Virus record (IMG/VR): IMGVR_UViG_3300035670_001325
Span: 1-22,498 of that record
Direction: 5' to 3' (one strand)
DNA from: a virus
DNA: 22,498 bases
The notes under the pieces are model-generated. The model saw nothing but the letters and a program-made list of their open reading frames with translations. It made no database searches and was not told the DNA's origin. Made by a program: the position numbers and the translations under genes. Shown here piece by piece: positions 5,254 through 13,537 of this stretch; the stretch's first letter is position 1, and each line of letters begins with the position of its first letter.

Positions 5254-5457
5254 ATGGCACTAAAGATGACGGAAGAGGAGTGGTCGCAGTTTGCTGCCAC
5301 GGCTTTGGTATGCCGCTCTTGCTTCTGGTCTGCCGAAGTAACCCGTCCGCAAAACAAGATTTGGTGCGCTCATCGTGTCGTCCACGGTTGGGTGACGGAT
5401 AAGCCTCGATGCGACGGTCTGGCGTTTAAATACGAGGATAAGCGTGGAGACGTTTAG
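5254..5457 (+). CDS. 67-residue Cys-rich (zinc-ribbon-like) protein
   Basis: The start could be ATG 5254 or ATG 5266; neither has a good Shine-Dalgarno, and I list the longer. The protein has CRSC (Cys20, Cys23), then Cys38 and Cys53, giving C-x2-C-x14-C-x14-C, a plausible zinc-binding arrangement. It begins MALKMTEEEW and ends in a charged tail. Its 3' end overlaps the GTG of the terminase small-subunit gene. Small zinc-ribbon proteins next to terminases are common in phages, and some (HNH-type) aid packaging, but no nuclease motif is present here. Confidence 0.6.
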   Translation: MALKMTEEEWSQFAATALVCRSCFWSAEVTRPQNKIWCAHRVVHGWVTDKPRCDGLAFKYEDKRGDV

Positions 5458-5920
5458 GTCGATCCCTTTTAAGCCTCGGGAACTGAAAGCCTCTCAGGAG
5501 GTTTTGGATAAGATTTACGAGGCTGCCAAACTTGGGCTTAAGGGTGATGCCCTAGCCTTTGCTGCGGACATGCTGCCGACCGAGTATCGTAGGCTCTGCC
5601 AGATGGATGGGGCGGCTGCTATCGCGGAGGCAAAGGGTCGTGCTGACAGTGAATTTGAGGCGGCAAACCAGTTGCGCGTGGCGGCTCTTGGTGGCGATAG
5701 CAAGGCAGCACTTGCTCTGTTGCAGCACGTGCATGGGTGGGTCGCTAAGACCCAGGTGCAAGTCGATGTTAAATCGCAAATCAGTATCATCGCGGCGCTG
5801 CAAGAGGCGGAATCCCGCGTTATTCAGGGTCGAGTGGTGTCGGATACACCGCCTGCACTGACGCACGAACCCGCTAAACGTCTGACGCTGGAGCCAGAGC
5901 GTGCAACTGCCGATCTATAG
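5444..5920 (+). CDS. terS: Terminase small subunit
   Basis: A 158-residue protein from a GTG at 5444 with GAGGA at 5434-5438. The N-terminal half contains an HTH-like helical region (EVLDKIYEAAKLGLKGDALA, then MLPTEYRRLCQMD) followed by a long helix IAEAKGRADSEFEAANQLR and AALGGDSKAALALLQHVHGW, an arrangement I recognise from phage small terminases. Small terminases oligomerise, bind the packaging-initiation site and feed DNA to the large subunit. It directly precedes, and overlaps by 20 bases, the large-subunit gene, which strongly supports the call. Confidence 0.75.
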   Translation: METFRSIPFKPRELKASQEVLDKIYEAAKLGLKGDALAFAADMLPTEYRRLCQMDGAAAIAEAKGRADSEFEAANQLRVAALGGDSKAALALLQHVHGWVAKTQVQVDVKSQISIIAALQEAESRVIQGRVVSDTPPALTHEPAKRLTLEPERATADL

Positions 5921-7424
5921 CGCCGAAGAAGAAGAGTTGCTGATGAGCAAACTCTGGTCGCCGTCCATTAAGGACGACCCAGAGGCTTTCGTACTGCTCG
6001 TCTTTCCGTGGCAGAAGAAAGGCACCCCGCTAGAGCATTTCCACGGCCCCCGTAAGTGGCAGCGTGAAGTGCTGCGGCAGGTATCTGCCCACATCAAAAA
6101 GAACAAAGAAGCGACCGCGTTTGAAGTCTTGCGTATGGCTACGGCTTCCGGTCGCGGTATCGGTAAGTCTGCGCTCGTCTCGTGGCTCATCCTCTGGATG
6201 CTAACTACGCGCATAGGCTCGACGACCATTGTGTCGGCTAACTCAGAAGCGCAGTTGCGCTCGATCACATGGGCAGAAATCACTAAGTGGGCAGCGCTCC
6301 TAATCAACTCGCATTGGTTTGAGATCAGCGCTACCCGCGTGATGCCCGCTAAATGGATTGCTGAACTTGTTGAGCGCGACCTTAAGAAAGGCACCCGTTA
6401 CTGGTCTGTCGAAGGTCGCCTTTGGTCAGAAGAAAACCCCGACTCGTATGCCGGTGTCCACAACCACGACGGCGTGATGGTCATCTTTGACGAAGCCTCG
6501 GGTATCCCTGACCCCATCTGGTCTGTGACCGCAGGCTTCTTTACTGAAAACACGCCAAACCGTTTCTGGTTTGCGTTTAGCAACCCACGCCGAAACGAGG
6601 GCTATTTCTATGAGTGCTTCAACGCGAAAAGGAATTTCTGGACGACGCAAAGCATCGACGCCCGCCAAGTCGAAGACACCGACAAAGCGGTCTACGAGCA
6701 AATCATCGAAGAGTACGGCGCGGACTCCCCGCAAGCCCGAATCGAAGTGTATGGACAGTTCCCCACCGATGGAGACGACCAGTTCATCCCTCCAAGCCTG
6801 GTGGACGAAGCAGCGACTCGCCCTAAGTACAAAGATGAAACTGCTCCGATTGTATTGGGCGTTGATCCGGCTCGAAGCGGTAATGACTCGACGGTCATTG
6901 TGGCGCGTCAAGGCCGCGATATTGTCGCGATTAAGCGCTATAAAGGCGAAGATACAATGGAGATCGTCGGGCGAGTAATCGACGCTATCGAAGAGTTCCG
7001 CCCTGCGCTTGTCGTCCTTGACGAAGGTGGCCTCGGCTACGGCATCTTGGATCGCTTGAAAGAGCAGCGGTACAAGGTGCGCGGCGTCAACTTTGGCTGG
7101 AAGTCGTCAAAGCCTGCCATGTGGCAGAACAAGCGTGCAGAGATGTGGGGCGACATGCGCCAGTGGCTACGCACCGCCTCGATACCGAACGAACGACTGC
7201 TGAAGTCCGACCTCTGTAGCCCGCAGTACAAGACGAACTCTTCGGGTGCTATAGCGCTGGAAGCCAAGAAAGACATGAAGGCTAGGGGTCTCGCCTCGCC
7301 TGACGCAGCAGATGCGTTGGCGGTCACTTTCGCGTACCCTGTTGCAAGTCGAGAGTCAAGGGTTAAAATGGAACGCAAGTCTTATGGGCGCGGCGAGATG
7401 CTCTCGTCGTGGATGGGTGCCTAG
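5901..7424 (+). CDS. terL: Terminase large subunit (ATPase-nuclease)
   Basis: A 507-residue protein from a GTG at 5901. The ATPase domain has Walker A ASGRGIGKSA (about 82-91), Walker B VMVIFDEASG (192-201) with the catalytic Glu198, and a coupling-type FSNP (226-229). The RNase H-like nuclease domain shows GVDPARSGND (Asp322), VVLDEGG (Asp374) and SPDAADALA (Asp468/Asp471), the expected three acidic positions. The enzyme pumps DNA through the portal into the procapsid and cuts it at the end of a headful or at specific sites. Length and motif order are normal. The following gene starts with GTG directly after its stop. Confidence 0.95.
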   Translation: MQLPIYSAEEEELLMSKLWSPSIKDDPEAFVLLVFPWQKKGTPLEHFHGPRKWQREVLRQVSAHIKKNKEATAFEVLRMATASGRGIGKSALVSWLILWMLTTRIGSTTIVSANSEAQLRSITWAEITKWAALLINSHWFEISATRVMPAKWIAELVERDLKKGTRYWSVEGRLWSEENPDSYAGVHNHDGVMVIFDEASGIPDPIWSVTAGFFTENTPNRFWFAFSNPRRNEGYFYECFNAKRNFWTTQSIDARQVEDTDKAVYEQIIEEYGADSPQARIEVYGQFPTDGDDQFIPPSLVDEAATRPKYKDETAPIVLGVDPARSGNDSTVIVARQGRDIVAIKRYKGEDTMEIVGRVIDAIEEFRPALVVLDEGGLGYGILDRLKEQRYKVRGVNFGWKSSKPAMWQNKRAEMWGDMRQWLRTASIPNERLLKSDLCSPQYKTNSSGAIALEAKKDMKARGLASPDAADALAVTFAYPVASRESRVKMERKSYGRGEMLSSWMGA

Positions 7425-7688
7425 GTGGCTAAAAAGTCCGTATCACTGTCCGTTGGTCGCGGCGAAAAGCAGCCCGTTTCTAAGGGCGCTGGCCTGACCG
7501 CCAAGGGCAGAGCCAAGTACAACCGCGCTACGGGCAGCAAACTGAAGGCTCCGGCGCCAAACCCGAAGACTAAGGCTGACGCAGGACGTAAAAAGTCCTT
7601 CTGTGCCCGCATGAAAGGGGTCGTTCGCAACGCCAAGGGGCCAGCCGAGCGTGCCAAGGCATCACTCAGACGATGGAAGTGCAGTTAA
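7425..7688 (+). CDS. Small basic protein (DUF6321-like)
   Basis: An 87-residue, very Lys/Arg-rich protein starting with GTG right after the terL stop. Its order of motifs, GRGEKQPVSKGAGLTAKGR, then KYNRATGSKLKAPAPNPKT and KSFCARMKGVV...ASLRRWKC, matches a protein family I recall from many aquatic phages (DUF6321, name not verified). The role is unknown. The charge and conserved Cys suggest nucleic-acid binding. Its stop overlaps the next start as TAATG. Confidence 0.7.
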   Translation: MAKKSVSLSVGRGEKQPVSKGAGLTAKGRAKYNRATGSKLKAPAPNPKTKADAGRKKSFCARMKGVVRNAKGPAERAKASLRRWKCS

Positions 7689-7855
7689 TGGCCGCAAAAC
7701 GAGGCTTGTACGCCAACATTCACGCTAAACGGGCACGTATTGCTGCCGGTTCTGGCGAAAAGATGCGTAAACCAGGTGCTAAAGGCGCTCCGACCGCTAA
7801 AGCGTTCCGTCAATCGGCCAAAACGGCCAAGAAACCGGCCAAAAAGGGTAAATAA
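7688..7855 (+). CDS. 55-residue Lys-rich protein
   Basis: I chose ATG 7688 (TAATG overlap with the previous stop) over an in-frame ATG at 7673. The product starts MAAKRGLYANIHAKRARIAA and continues SGEKMRKPGAKGAPTAKAF, ending in a Lys/Ala tail. The KRGLYANIHAKR...GSGEKMRKPG pattern recurs in phage genomes, usually beside terminase or portal genes. It is likely to bind DNA or RNA by charge; there is no known function. Confidence 0.7.
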   Translation: MAAKRGLYANIHAKRARIAAGSGEKMRKPGAKGAPTAKAFRQSAKTAKKPAKKGK

Positions 7856-7858
7856 GCC

Positions 7859-8044
7859 ATGAAATACAATCCTGTAGGTGTGTCACCGGGCGCCACGATT
7901 GGCGACATGATCACCAATTCTCGTATGCAAAAGCCTCGTATGCCTGCTCCGCGTGGTCCGCGTCGGGTGAACGAGGACATGATCCGCACGACGGTCGCGT
8001 TCCGCCCGACTCCGGTCGTTAAACCGCGTGGACGGATGGGTTAA
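7859..8044 (+). CDS. 61-residue basic Pro-rich protein
   Basis: ATG three bases after the previous stop. The product is rich in Pro, Arg and Met (MQKPRMPAPRGPRRVNEDM, then FRPTPVVKPRGRMG) and probably disordered. Its stop overlaps the next ATG as TAATG. The function is unknown; the position in a run of four basic genes between terL and portal suggests a packaging or virion role. Confidence 0.6.
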   Translation: MKYNPVGVSPGATIGDMITNSRMQKPRMPAPRGPRRVNEDMIRTTVAFRPTPVVKPRGRMG

Positions 8045-8184
8045 TGCCTCTCGTTAAATCGTCTTCCAAGGCTGCCTTCCGCAAGAACATCAAAGCGGAA
8101 GTGAAGTCGGGTAAGCCGGTCAAACAGGCCGTTGCCATCGCGTATTCGGTCAAGCGTCGAGCAGCAGCAAAGAAGCGCAAATAA
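8044..8184 (+). CDS. 46-residue basic protein with KQAVAIAYSVKRR motif
   Basis: ATG 8044 overlaps the upstream stop, and its TAA overlaps the portal ATG (TAATG at both ends). The sequence begins MPLVKSSSKAAFRKNIKAEV and has GKPVKQAVAIAYSVKRR, a motif seen in many tiny phage proteins that lie next to portal or terminase genes. It ends in a Lys/Arg tail. The function is unknown. It is short enough to be skipped by standard length cutoffs, but the coupling and conserved motif make it credible. Confidence 0.7.
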   Translation: MPLVKSSSKAAFRKNIKAEVKSGKPVKQAVAIAYSVKRRAAAKKRK

Positions 8185-10343
8185 TGGCTAAAGACCCTAC
8201 AGGCATTAAAGGCGCCGGTTACGTCGCCAACACGCCGCAATCCCGTCGCGGAAAGGACTCTGCTGACATCCTAGCGCAAGCGCGTACACGGATGATGCTG
8301 TCCCTGACTGCGTATAGCGAATCCCGTGACAGCGAACTGGACGACCTGCGCTTTATGGCAGGTTCGCCGGACAACCGCTGGCAGTGGCCGCAGGAAGTGC
8401 TGGCAACCCGTGGTGCCGTGCAGGGTCAGACGATCAATGCGCGTCCCTGCCTAACCATCAACAAACTGCCCCAGCACGTTCGGCAGGTCACTAACGACCA
8501 GCGCCAGAACCGTCCCTCGGGCAAAGTCATTCCGGTTGATGACAAGGCGGACATTGAAGTCGCTGAGATTTTTGACGGTATTGTCCGTCACATCGAGTAC
8601 ATCTCGGACGCCGACGTCGCCTATGACACCGCGTGCGAGAACCAGGTTACCTACGGCGAAGGCTATATCCGCATACTGACCGAGTATTGCGACGACAACA
8701 CCTTCGACCAAGACATTCGCATCGGACGTGTGCGAAACTCGTTCTCGGTCTACATGGACCCGCACATCCAAGACCCCTGTGGTTCAGATGCCGAGTGGTG
8801 TTTCATAACTGAGGACATGCCCCGTGAGGAGTTTGAGCGTCATTTTCCTGACGCCGAGCCAATCTCGTCGATCCAGCAGCGTGGTGTTGGTGACGAGAAT
8901 TTGGCGCAATGGATTACGGATGACTCCGTTCGGATTGCGGAATACTTCTACGCTTACTACGAAAAAGCGAAGTTAAACCTCTATCCGGGGAACCAAACGG
9001 CGTTTGCCGGGTCACCCGAAGCCAAGCAGTTGGAAATGATGGGCTTGCAGTCCGTTCGCAGCCGCGAAGTGGACATTCGCCGCATCAAGTGGATCAAGAC
9101 CAACGGCTACGAAATCCTTGAAGAGCAAGACTGGCCGGGTAAGCACATCCCGGTTATCCGCGTTGTCGGAAACGAGTACGAAGTAGAAGGTCGCATTTAC
9201 ATTAGCGGCCTCGTACGCAACGCTAAAGACGCCCAGCGCATGTACAACTACTGGGTGTCCCAAGAGGCGGAAATGCTCGCCTTGGCCCCCAAAGCGCCGT
9301 TTATCGGTTATGGCGGGCAGTTCGAGGGCTACGAGCATCAGTGGAAGACGGCTAACACGCAGAACTGGCCGTACCTTGAGGTCAATCCTGACGTAACTGA
9401 CGGCGCTGGCAGCATGTTGCCGTTGCCGCAACGTGCGGCGCCACCCCTTGCACAGACGGGTCTGATTCAGGCTAAGATGGGGGCGTCGGACGACATCAAG
9501 GCCACCACTGGCTACTATGACTCTAGTCTCGGCGCCACGTCTAACGAGCGTTCGGGCAGAGCCATTTTGGCGCGTGAACGACAGGGCGACACGGGGTCTT
9601 ACCACTACGTTGATAACTTGGCCCGCGCTGTTCGCTACGTCACGCGACAGTTGGTGGACTTGATTCCGAAAATTTACGACACCCAGCGTATTGCTCGCAT
9701 CATCGGTATTGACGGCGAGACGGGCACGGTGCGTATTGACCCGATGCAGCCGGAGCCTGTCCGCAAGATCGTGGACCAGGCCGGTGTTGTCATCGAGAAG
9801 ATTTACAACCCGTCTGTCGGTAAGTACGACGTGGCTGTAACGACTGGCCCGTCCTACCTGACCAAGCGTCAGGAAGCGATGGAAGCCATGTCGCAGATTC
9901 TCCAGGCTAACCCAAATCTCTGGCAGGTGGCTGGCGACTTGTTCGTCAAGAACATGGATTGGCCGGGTGCCCAAGAGATCGCCAAGCGTCTGGCTAAGAC
10001 GATTGACCCCAAACTCCTTGCTGACCCGGATGAAGACCCGGCGTTGCAGGCCGCTAACCAGCAGATTGAGGTTATGGGCCAAGAAATGCAGATGATGCAG
10101 GAGATGCTCCAGCGCGTATCGCAGTCGATGGAAGCCACGGAACTGCGTATCAAGGAGCAGGAAGCGGCCATCAAGGCTTACGACGCCGAAACCAAGCGCA
10201 TTAGCGCCGTGCAGGCTGGCATGTCTGAAGAGCAGATTCAGGACATCGTTATGGGCACGATTTCGGGTATGATGTCAAGCGCAGATTTAATGCCCACGGA
10301 AGTTCCACGTGAAACTCCGCAAATGGGCGAGGGAATGGTATGA
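8184..10343 (+). CDS. P22-type portal protein
   Basis: A 719-residue protein, close to the 725 of P22 gp1. Recognisable stretches include LDDLRFMAGSPDNRWQWP near the start, RPCLTINKLPQHVRQVTNDQ, the stem/wing region YGEGYIRILTEY, and the adapter-like SNERSGRAILARERQGD. A long C-terminal coiled coil (about 615-690; QQIEVMGQEMQMMQEML and following) corresponds to the barrel helix of P22-type portals. The portal ring occupies one vertex, is the channel for packaging and ejection, and is the docking site for terminase and later gp4. It overlaps the following gene by ATGA. Confidence 0.93.
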   Translation: MAKDPTGIKGAGYVANTPQSRRGKDSADILAQARTRMMLSLTAYSESRDSELDDLRFMAGSPDNRWQWPQEVLATRGAVQGQTINARPCLTINKLPQHVRQVTNDQRQNRPSGKVIPVDDKADIEVAEIFDGIVRHIEYISDADVAYDTACENQVTYGEGYIRILTEYCDDNTFDQDIRIGRVRNSFSVYMDPHIQDPCGSDAEWCFITEDMPREEFERHFPDAEPISSIQQRGVGDENLAQWITDDSVRIAEYFYAYYEKAKLNLYPGNQTAFAGSPEAKQLEMMGLQSVRSREVDIRRIKWIKTNGYEILEEQDWPGKHIPVIRVVGNEYEVEGRIYISGLVRNAKDAQRMYNYWVSQEAEMLALAPKAPFIGYGGQFEGYEHQWKTANTQNWPYLEVNPDVTDGAGSMLPLPQRAAPPLAQTGLIQAKMGASDDIKATTGYYDSSLGATSNERSGRAILARERQGDTGSYHYVDNLARAVRYVTRQLVDLIPKIYDTQRIARIIGIDGETGTVRIDPMQPEPVRKIVDQAGVVIEKIYNPSVGKYDVAVTTGPSYLTKRQEAMEAMSQILQANPNLWQVAGDLFVKNMDWPGAQEIAKRLAKTIDPKLLADPDEDPALQAANQQIEVMGQEMQMMQEMLQRVSQSMEATELRIKEQEAAIKAYDAETKRISAVQAGMSEEQIQDIVMGTISGMMSSADLMPTEVPRETPQMGEGMV

Positions 10344-10702
10344 AACCGGCTGATTTTGTAGGCATGTTGTTTCTAGCGCGGGATGTCACCCATTCGGTGC
10401 ATCTCAACACCCGCTCGTACGCCAAGCACAAGGCGTTGGGTAAGTTTTATACCGGCGTGGTGGATTTGGCTGACTCGTTTGCGGAAGCCTATCAGGGCCG
10501 TCACGGCCTGATTGGCCCAATCACGTTAATGTCGGCTAAAAAGACCAGCAATGTTGTTGAGTTTCTGCAAGACCAGTTAGCCGAAATTGAGGCTAACCGC
10601 TACAAGTTTTGCGACAAGGAAGAAACGTCAATTCAAAACATTATTGACGAAATTGTCGCTCTGTATCTGTCCACTTTGTACAAGTTACGTTTCTTGGCTT
10701 GA
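10340..10702 (+). CDS. DUF5856-like helical protein
   Basis: A 120-residue, all-helical protein. The segment FLARDVTHSVHLNTRSYAKH followed by ALGKFYTGVVDLADSFAEAYQG strongly resembles the DUF5856 family found next to head genes in T4-like and cyanophage genomes. The conserved His and acidic residues on helices recall ferritin-like folds, but a metal site is inference. It is coupled to the portal gene by ATGA, so it may be made in proportion to portal. The role is unknown. Confidence 0.75.
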   Translation: MKPADFVGMLFLARDVTHSVHLNTRSYAKHKALGKFYTGVVDLADSFAEAYQGRHGLIGPITLMSAKKTSNVVEFLQDQLAEIEANRYKFCDKEETSIQNIIDEIVALYLSTLYKLRFLA

Positions 10703-10712
10703 GGTATAGACA

Positions 10713-11015
10713 ATGCAATTACTTAACCCGCTGAACGACAGTCTGTTCCCGGCCAAGACTGCCTCTTATACGGGGACTGCCGGGTCTACGGGCACTTGGG
10801 ACGCTGGCGTCGAGGGTGTTGTGGTGTGGGCTACGACCGCCGCTTATATCGCCGTTGGCGAAGGCGTGACGGCAACCACCAGCAGCACGCCGATCCCGGC
10901 TAATGTTCCGGTGCCGTTCATTGTGCCGAAGGGCACGGGCGCTCCGTGGCGCGTGTCGGCAATTCAGGTTGCCTCTGGCGGCAGTGTGTACGCCAAGCCG
11001 ATTAGTGGCAACTAA
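10713..11015 (+). CDS. Small beta-rich virion-type protein
   Basis: A 100-residue protein rich in Gly, Thr, Val and Ala, with alternating polar/hydrophobic segments (GVVVWATTAAYIAVGEGV, then VPFIVPKGTGAPWRVSAIQV) that look like a small beta-sandwich. GAGG lies about 9 bases before the ATG. Proteins of this look are common among phage head-decoration and tail-collar proteins. It is probably a minor structural protein; the specific position in the virion is unknown. The stop overlaps the next ATG as TAATG. Confidence 0.55.
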   Translation: MQLLNPLNDSLFPAKTASYTGTAGSTGTWDAGVEGVVVWATTAAYIAVGEGVTATTSSTPIPANVPVPFIVPKGTGAPWRVSAIQVASGGSVYAKPISGN

Positions 11016-11188
11016 TGACCACTTTTTACGGCATCGCTCCGCAAAACGGCTTAGCCCTTGGGTTAGGGTCGATTATTGCGTTAGGCGTACCGCCTGCTGG
11101 CGCTGCGCCCCCTGCGGCATCGTATTTACTACTTGAAGACGACTCGTTTGTGCTGCTCGAAGACGACAGCAAAATAGAATTGGAGTAA
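11015..11188 (+). CDS. 57-residue protein with tandem LLEDDS repeat
   Basis: ATG overlaps the previous stop (TAATG). The N-terminal half is hydrophobic and Gly/Ala/Pro-rich (GLALGLGSIIALGVPPAGAA). The C-terminal half repeats a short unit, YLLLEDDSF then VLLEDDSK then IELE. Short L-L-E-D/S repeats occur in phage tail-associated proteins, where they form regular beta-strands. A membrane or tail role is possible; no function can be assigned. GGAG at its 3' end serves the next gene. Confidence 0.55.
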   Translation: MTTFYGIAPQNGLALGLGSIIALGVPPAGAAPPAASYLLLEDDSFVLLEDDSKIELE

Positions 11189-11191
11189 GTC

Positions 11192-11908
11192 ATGGCTGAT
11201 ACCAAAATAAGTGCACTGAGTTCAGGCGCACCGGCCCAGGCAGGCGACGAGTACGTCATTGCACGCTCTGGCGCTAACTACAAACTGACCGGCACTAACC
11301 TGCTCGGCCTAGTTACCGGCACCGCCAACACTTTTACCGCTGCTCAGACGTTCCGCGCCGCAAGCGCTGTGCGCTCAGAAGCCGCTGCCACGCAAGACGC
11401 TGTGGTGCTGGCTGGTCGCGCAGGTGGCACAAATTCGTATGCCGTCACGCTGACGCCAACAACGCTTTCTGCCAATCGAACGGTGACATTGCCCGATGCC
11501 GCTACAACGGTGCCGGTGTTTAGCCAAGTCATTACGTTTAGCGGTCCTTCGGCTGCTCGTACCGTAACGCTGCCAGATGAAAACTTTACTGTTGGCTTTC
11601 GCAACATCCCGCAGTCGGGTAGCGACAAGACGACAAGTTACCAGTTGGCTGTCGGCGATGTCGGCAAGTTCGTCGGTGTCGGCGCGTCGGGTTCTATCAC
11701 GATCCCTGATGCGACGTTTGCCGCTGGCGATGTGGTGTCGATCTTCAACAACACATCCGGCAACGTGACGATTACCTGCACGATTACGACGGCGTATATC
11801 GCGGGTACGGATGCAGACAAGGCGAGTGTGACTTTGGCAACGCGAGGTGTGGCGACGATACTGTTCCTGTCAGGTACGGTCTGCGTTATCTCTGGCAACG
11901 TGAGTTAA
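11192..11908 (+). CDS. Putative tail-fibre/virion protein
   Basis: A 238-residue beta-rich protein; GGAG at 11182-11185 precedes the ATG by 6 bases. The N-terminus TKISALSSGAPAQAGDEYV is a phage tail-fibre attachment-type module and resembles the start of the tailspike gene at 14759 (IKISQLPDATQPLSGSEQV). The middle has repeated strands (RTVTLPDAATTVPVF and RTVTLPDENFTV), and the C-terminal ~90 residues form another beta domain ending ILFLSGTVCVISG. It is probably part of the receptor-binding or adaptor apparatus. Confidence 0.65.
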   Translation: MADTKISALSSGAPAQAGDEYVIARSGANYKLTGTNLLGLVTGTANTFTAAQTFRAASAVRSEAAATQDAVVLAGRAGGTNSYAVTLTPTTLSANRTVTLPDAATTVPVFSQVITFSGPSAARTVTLPDENFTVGFRNIPQSGSDKTTSYQLAVGDVGKFVGVGASGSITIPDATFAAGDVVSIFNNTSGNVTITCTITTAYIAGTDADKASVTLATRGVATILFLSGTVCVISGNVS

Positions 11909-11911
11909 GCC

Positions 11912-13537
11912 ATGTCGGGCATCATGAATCTGCTGCTGGCCGCTAAAGTTGCTGGTGCAGCGCCTTATACGGTTATCCAGACATTCCTTGCCACGGGAAC
12001 GTGGACTGCGCCTGCTGGCGTTACTAGCGTTGAGTATCTCGTCGTTGCGGGTGGTGGTGGTGGATCAAATTATGGTGGCGGGGGAGCCGGTGGTTTTCGT
12101 ACTGGAACAGGTTTATCCGTTACTGCTGGAACGGATTACACAATAACTGTCGGTGGTGGCGGTAGCGGCGGCCTTGGCACAACCAGCACCGCAACAAATG
12201 GAAACAACTCTGTCTTTAGCAGTATTACGTCAAATGGCGGAGGCAGGGGCGGCTACAATGGCGATCCCGGCTCTCCGGCGGCTTCTGGCGCAAATGGCGG
12301 TTCCGGTGGTGGCGGGTCGTTTGACACGGCAGGCGGCAGCGGCAACACCCCTAACACATCCCCTTCACAAGGCAATAACGGCGGAAGTCCTAATAAAGGT
12401 TCCCCAAATTTTGCCGCAGGCGGCGGTGGCGGCGCAGGCGCAAATGGAAGCGTTGGAACGGCTACGGCTGGCGGCGCTGGAGGCAATGGCACAGCCTCGT
12501 CAATATCTGGGCCGTCTGTAACTTATGCTGGTGGCGGCGGCGGCGGGGCATTTAGTGTCCCCGGCGCAAATGCCCCCGGCGGCACAGGTGGCGGTGGTCA
12601 GGGCGGTAAGACGGGAACAGGACAAGCAGCGGGATCAACTAATACTGGAGGCGGTGGCGGCGGCGCTGGCAATACCAGCAGTAGTGGGTCTTCCGGCGGT
12701 TCCGGCATTGTCATCCTCAAATACGAAGTCCCCGGCTCAACCTCGGTCTTTACCTTCAAGTCCACGCAGACGTGGGTGGCTCCTACGGGTGCGGCAAGCG
12801 TTGACTACCTCGTTGTTGGAGGTGGCGGCGGTGGTGGTTCTACTTATGGAACTGGGTCAGGCGGTGGCGGTGCAGGAGGTTTCCGAACTGGCACGGGATT
12901 ATCAATAACCGCAGGCACCGAATACACCATTACCATAGGCGCTGGTGGTGCGGCTGCTCCTGCGGCATCTAGTCCCGCTGTTGGGGCATCAGGAAATGCG
13001 GGTAATAATTCCGTATTTAGCACTATTACATCGGCTGGTGGTGGTTTTGGTAACGGCGGTGCATCGCCTTTCACGGGTGGTTCTGGCGGGTCAGGTGGCG
13101 GCGGTCGTTACACCGGAACAGGCGGCGCTGGAAATACTCCAAACACTTCGCCATCTCAAGGAAGTAACGGTGGAAATGGCGCGGGAGAGCCGGGGCCAAA
13201 TTATGGCGGTGGCGGTGGTGGTGGCGCATCTGCAACTGGCGGTAACGGCGGCAACACGACTGGCGGCAATGGCGGCAACGGCACCGCGTCTAGCATTTCT
13301 GGCTCGTCTGTAACGTACGCTGGAGGCGGCGGCGGCGGAACTTATGTCGGCGGCACCGCAGGAACAGGCGGCACGGGTGGTGGCGGCAACGCAGCGCCCG
13401 GTGGAACCTCAAGCAATGCAACTGCTGGAACTGCCAATACTGGCGGCGGCGGCGGCGCTGCGTCTAGTACTGGATCGGCGTCAGGCGCTTCTGGCGCAGG
13501 CGGCTCCGGCATCGTAATTCTCAAGGTCAATTTCTAA
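11912..13537 (+). CDS. Glycine-rich tail protein with internal duplication
   Basis: A 541-residue protein of extreme Gly content. After a short N-terminal segment there are two similar units of about 250 residues. Each opens with TFxxTxTWxxPxGxxSVxYLVVxGGGGG, has GAGGFRTGTGL and YTIT, passes through a long Gly/Asn/Ser region containing GNTPNTSPSQG and NGTASSISG, and closes with GSGIVILK. This is the Gly_rich_2-type domain of phage tail proteins; related Gly-rich adhesins of T-even phages pack as polyglycine II helices that present receptor-binding loops. It is probably a distal tail adhesin. Several long frames in other reading frames here are artefacts of the repetitive composition. Confidence 0.8.
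   Translation: MSGIMNLLLAAKVAGAAPYTVIQTFLATGTWTAPAGVTSVEYLVVAGGGGGSNYGGGGAGGFRTGTGLSVTAGTDYTITVGGGGSGGLGTTSTATNGNNSVFSSITSNGGGRGGYNGDPGSPAASGANGGSGGGGSFDTAGGSGNTPNTSPSQGNNGGSPNKGSPNFAAGGGGGAGANGSVGTATAGGAGGNGTASSISGPSVTYAGGGGGGAFSVPGANAPGGTGGGGQGGKTGTGQAAGSTNTGGGGGGAGNTSSSGSSGGSGIVILKYEVPGSTSVFTFKSTQTWVAPTGAASVDYLVVGGGGGGGSTYGTGSGGGGAGGFRTGTGLSITAGTEYTITIGAGGAAAPAASSPAVGASGNAGNNSVFSTITSAGGGFGNGGASPFTGGSGGSGGGGRYTGTGGAGNTPNTSPSQGSNGGNGAGEPGPNYGGGGGGGASATGGNGGNTTGGNGGNGTASSISGSSVTYAGGGGGGTYVGGTAGTGGTGGGGNAAPGGTSSNATAGTANTGGGGGAASSTGSASGASGAGGSGIVILKVNF
11972..13531 (+). repeat. Two-unit tandem duplication within the Gly-rich gene
   Basis: Unit one is about 11972-12721, unit two about 12743-13531. 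They share opening, middle (GNTPNTSPSQG, NGTASSISG) and closing (GSGIVILK) segments at matching positions but differ in the Gly-rich loops. This suggests an old in-frame duplication followed by divergence, with the low-complexity DNA also a likely site of slippage or recombination. Confidence 0.75.

Noticed and set aside
9416-9432. GTTGC/GCAAC pair in the portal gene
   Set aside because: Spacer is seven bases, not six, and it is inside a conserved coding stretch, so it does not match the dyad pattern.
9012-10082. Minus-strand frame of 356 codons opposite the portal gene
   Set aside because: Antisense shadow of the portal gene, with no Shine-Dalgarno or recognisable protein pattern.
12153-13313. 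Several plus-strand frames in a different register within the Gly-rich gene
   Set aside because: They arise from GGN-repeat composition read out of frame; products are Val/Ala-rich low-complexity strings.
11972-13531. Repeats resembling a CRISPR array
   Set aside because: The repeats are in-frame codons of a Gly-rich protein with irregular unit length and no unique spacers.
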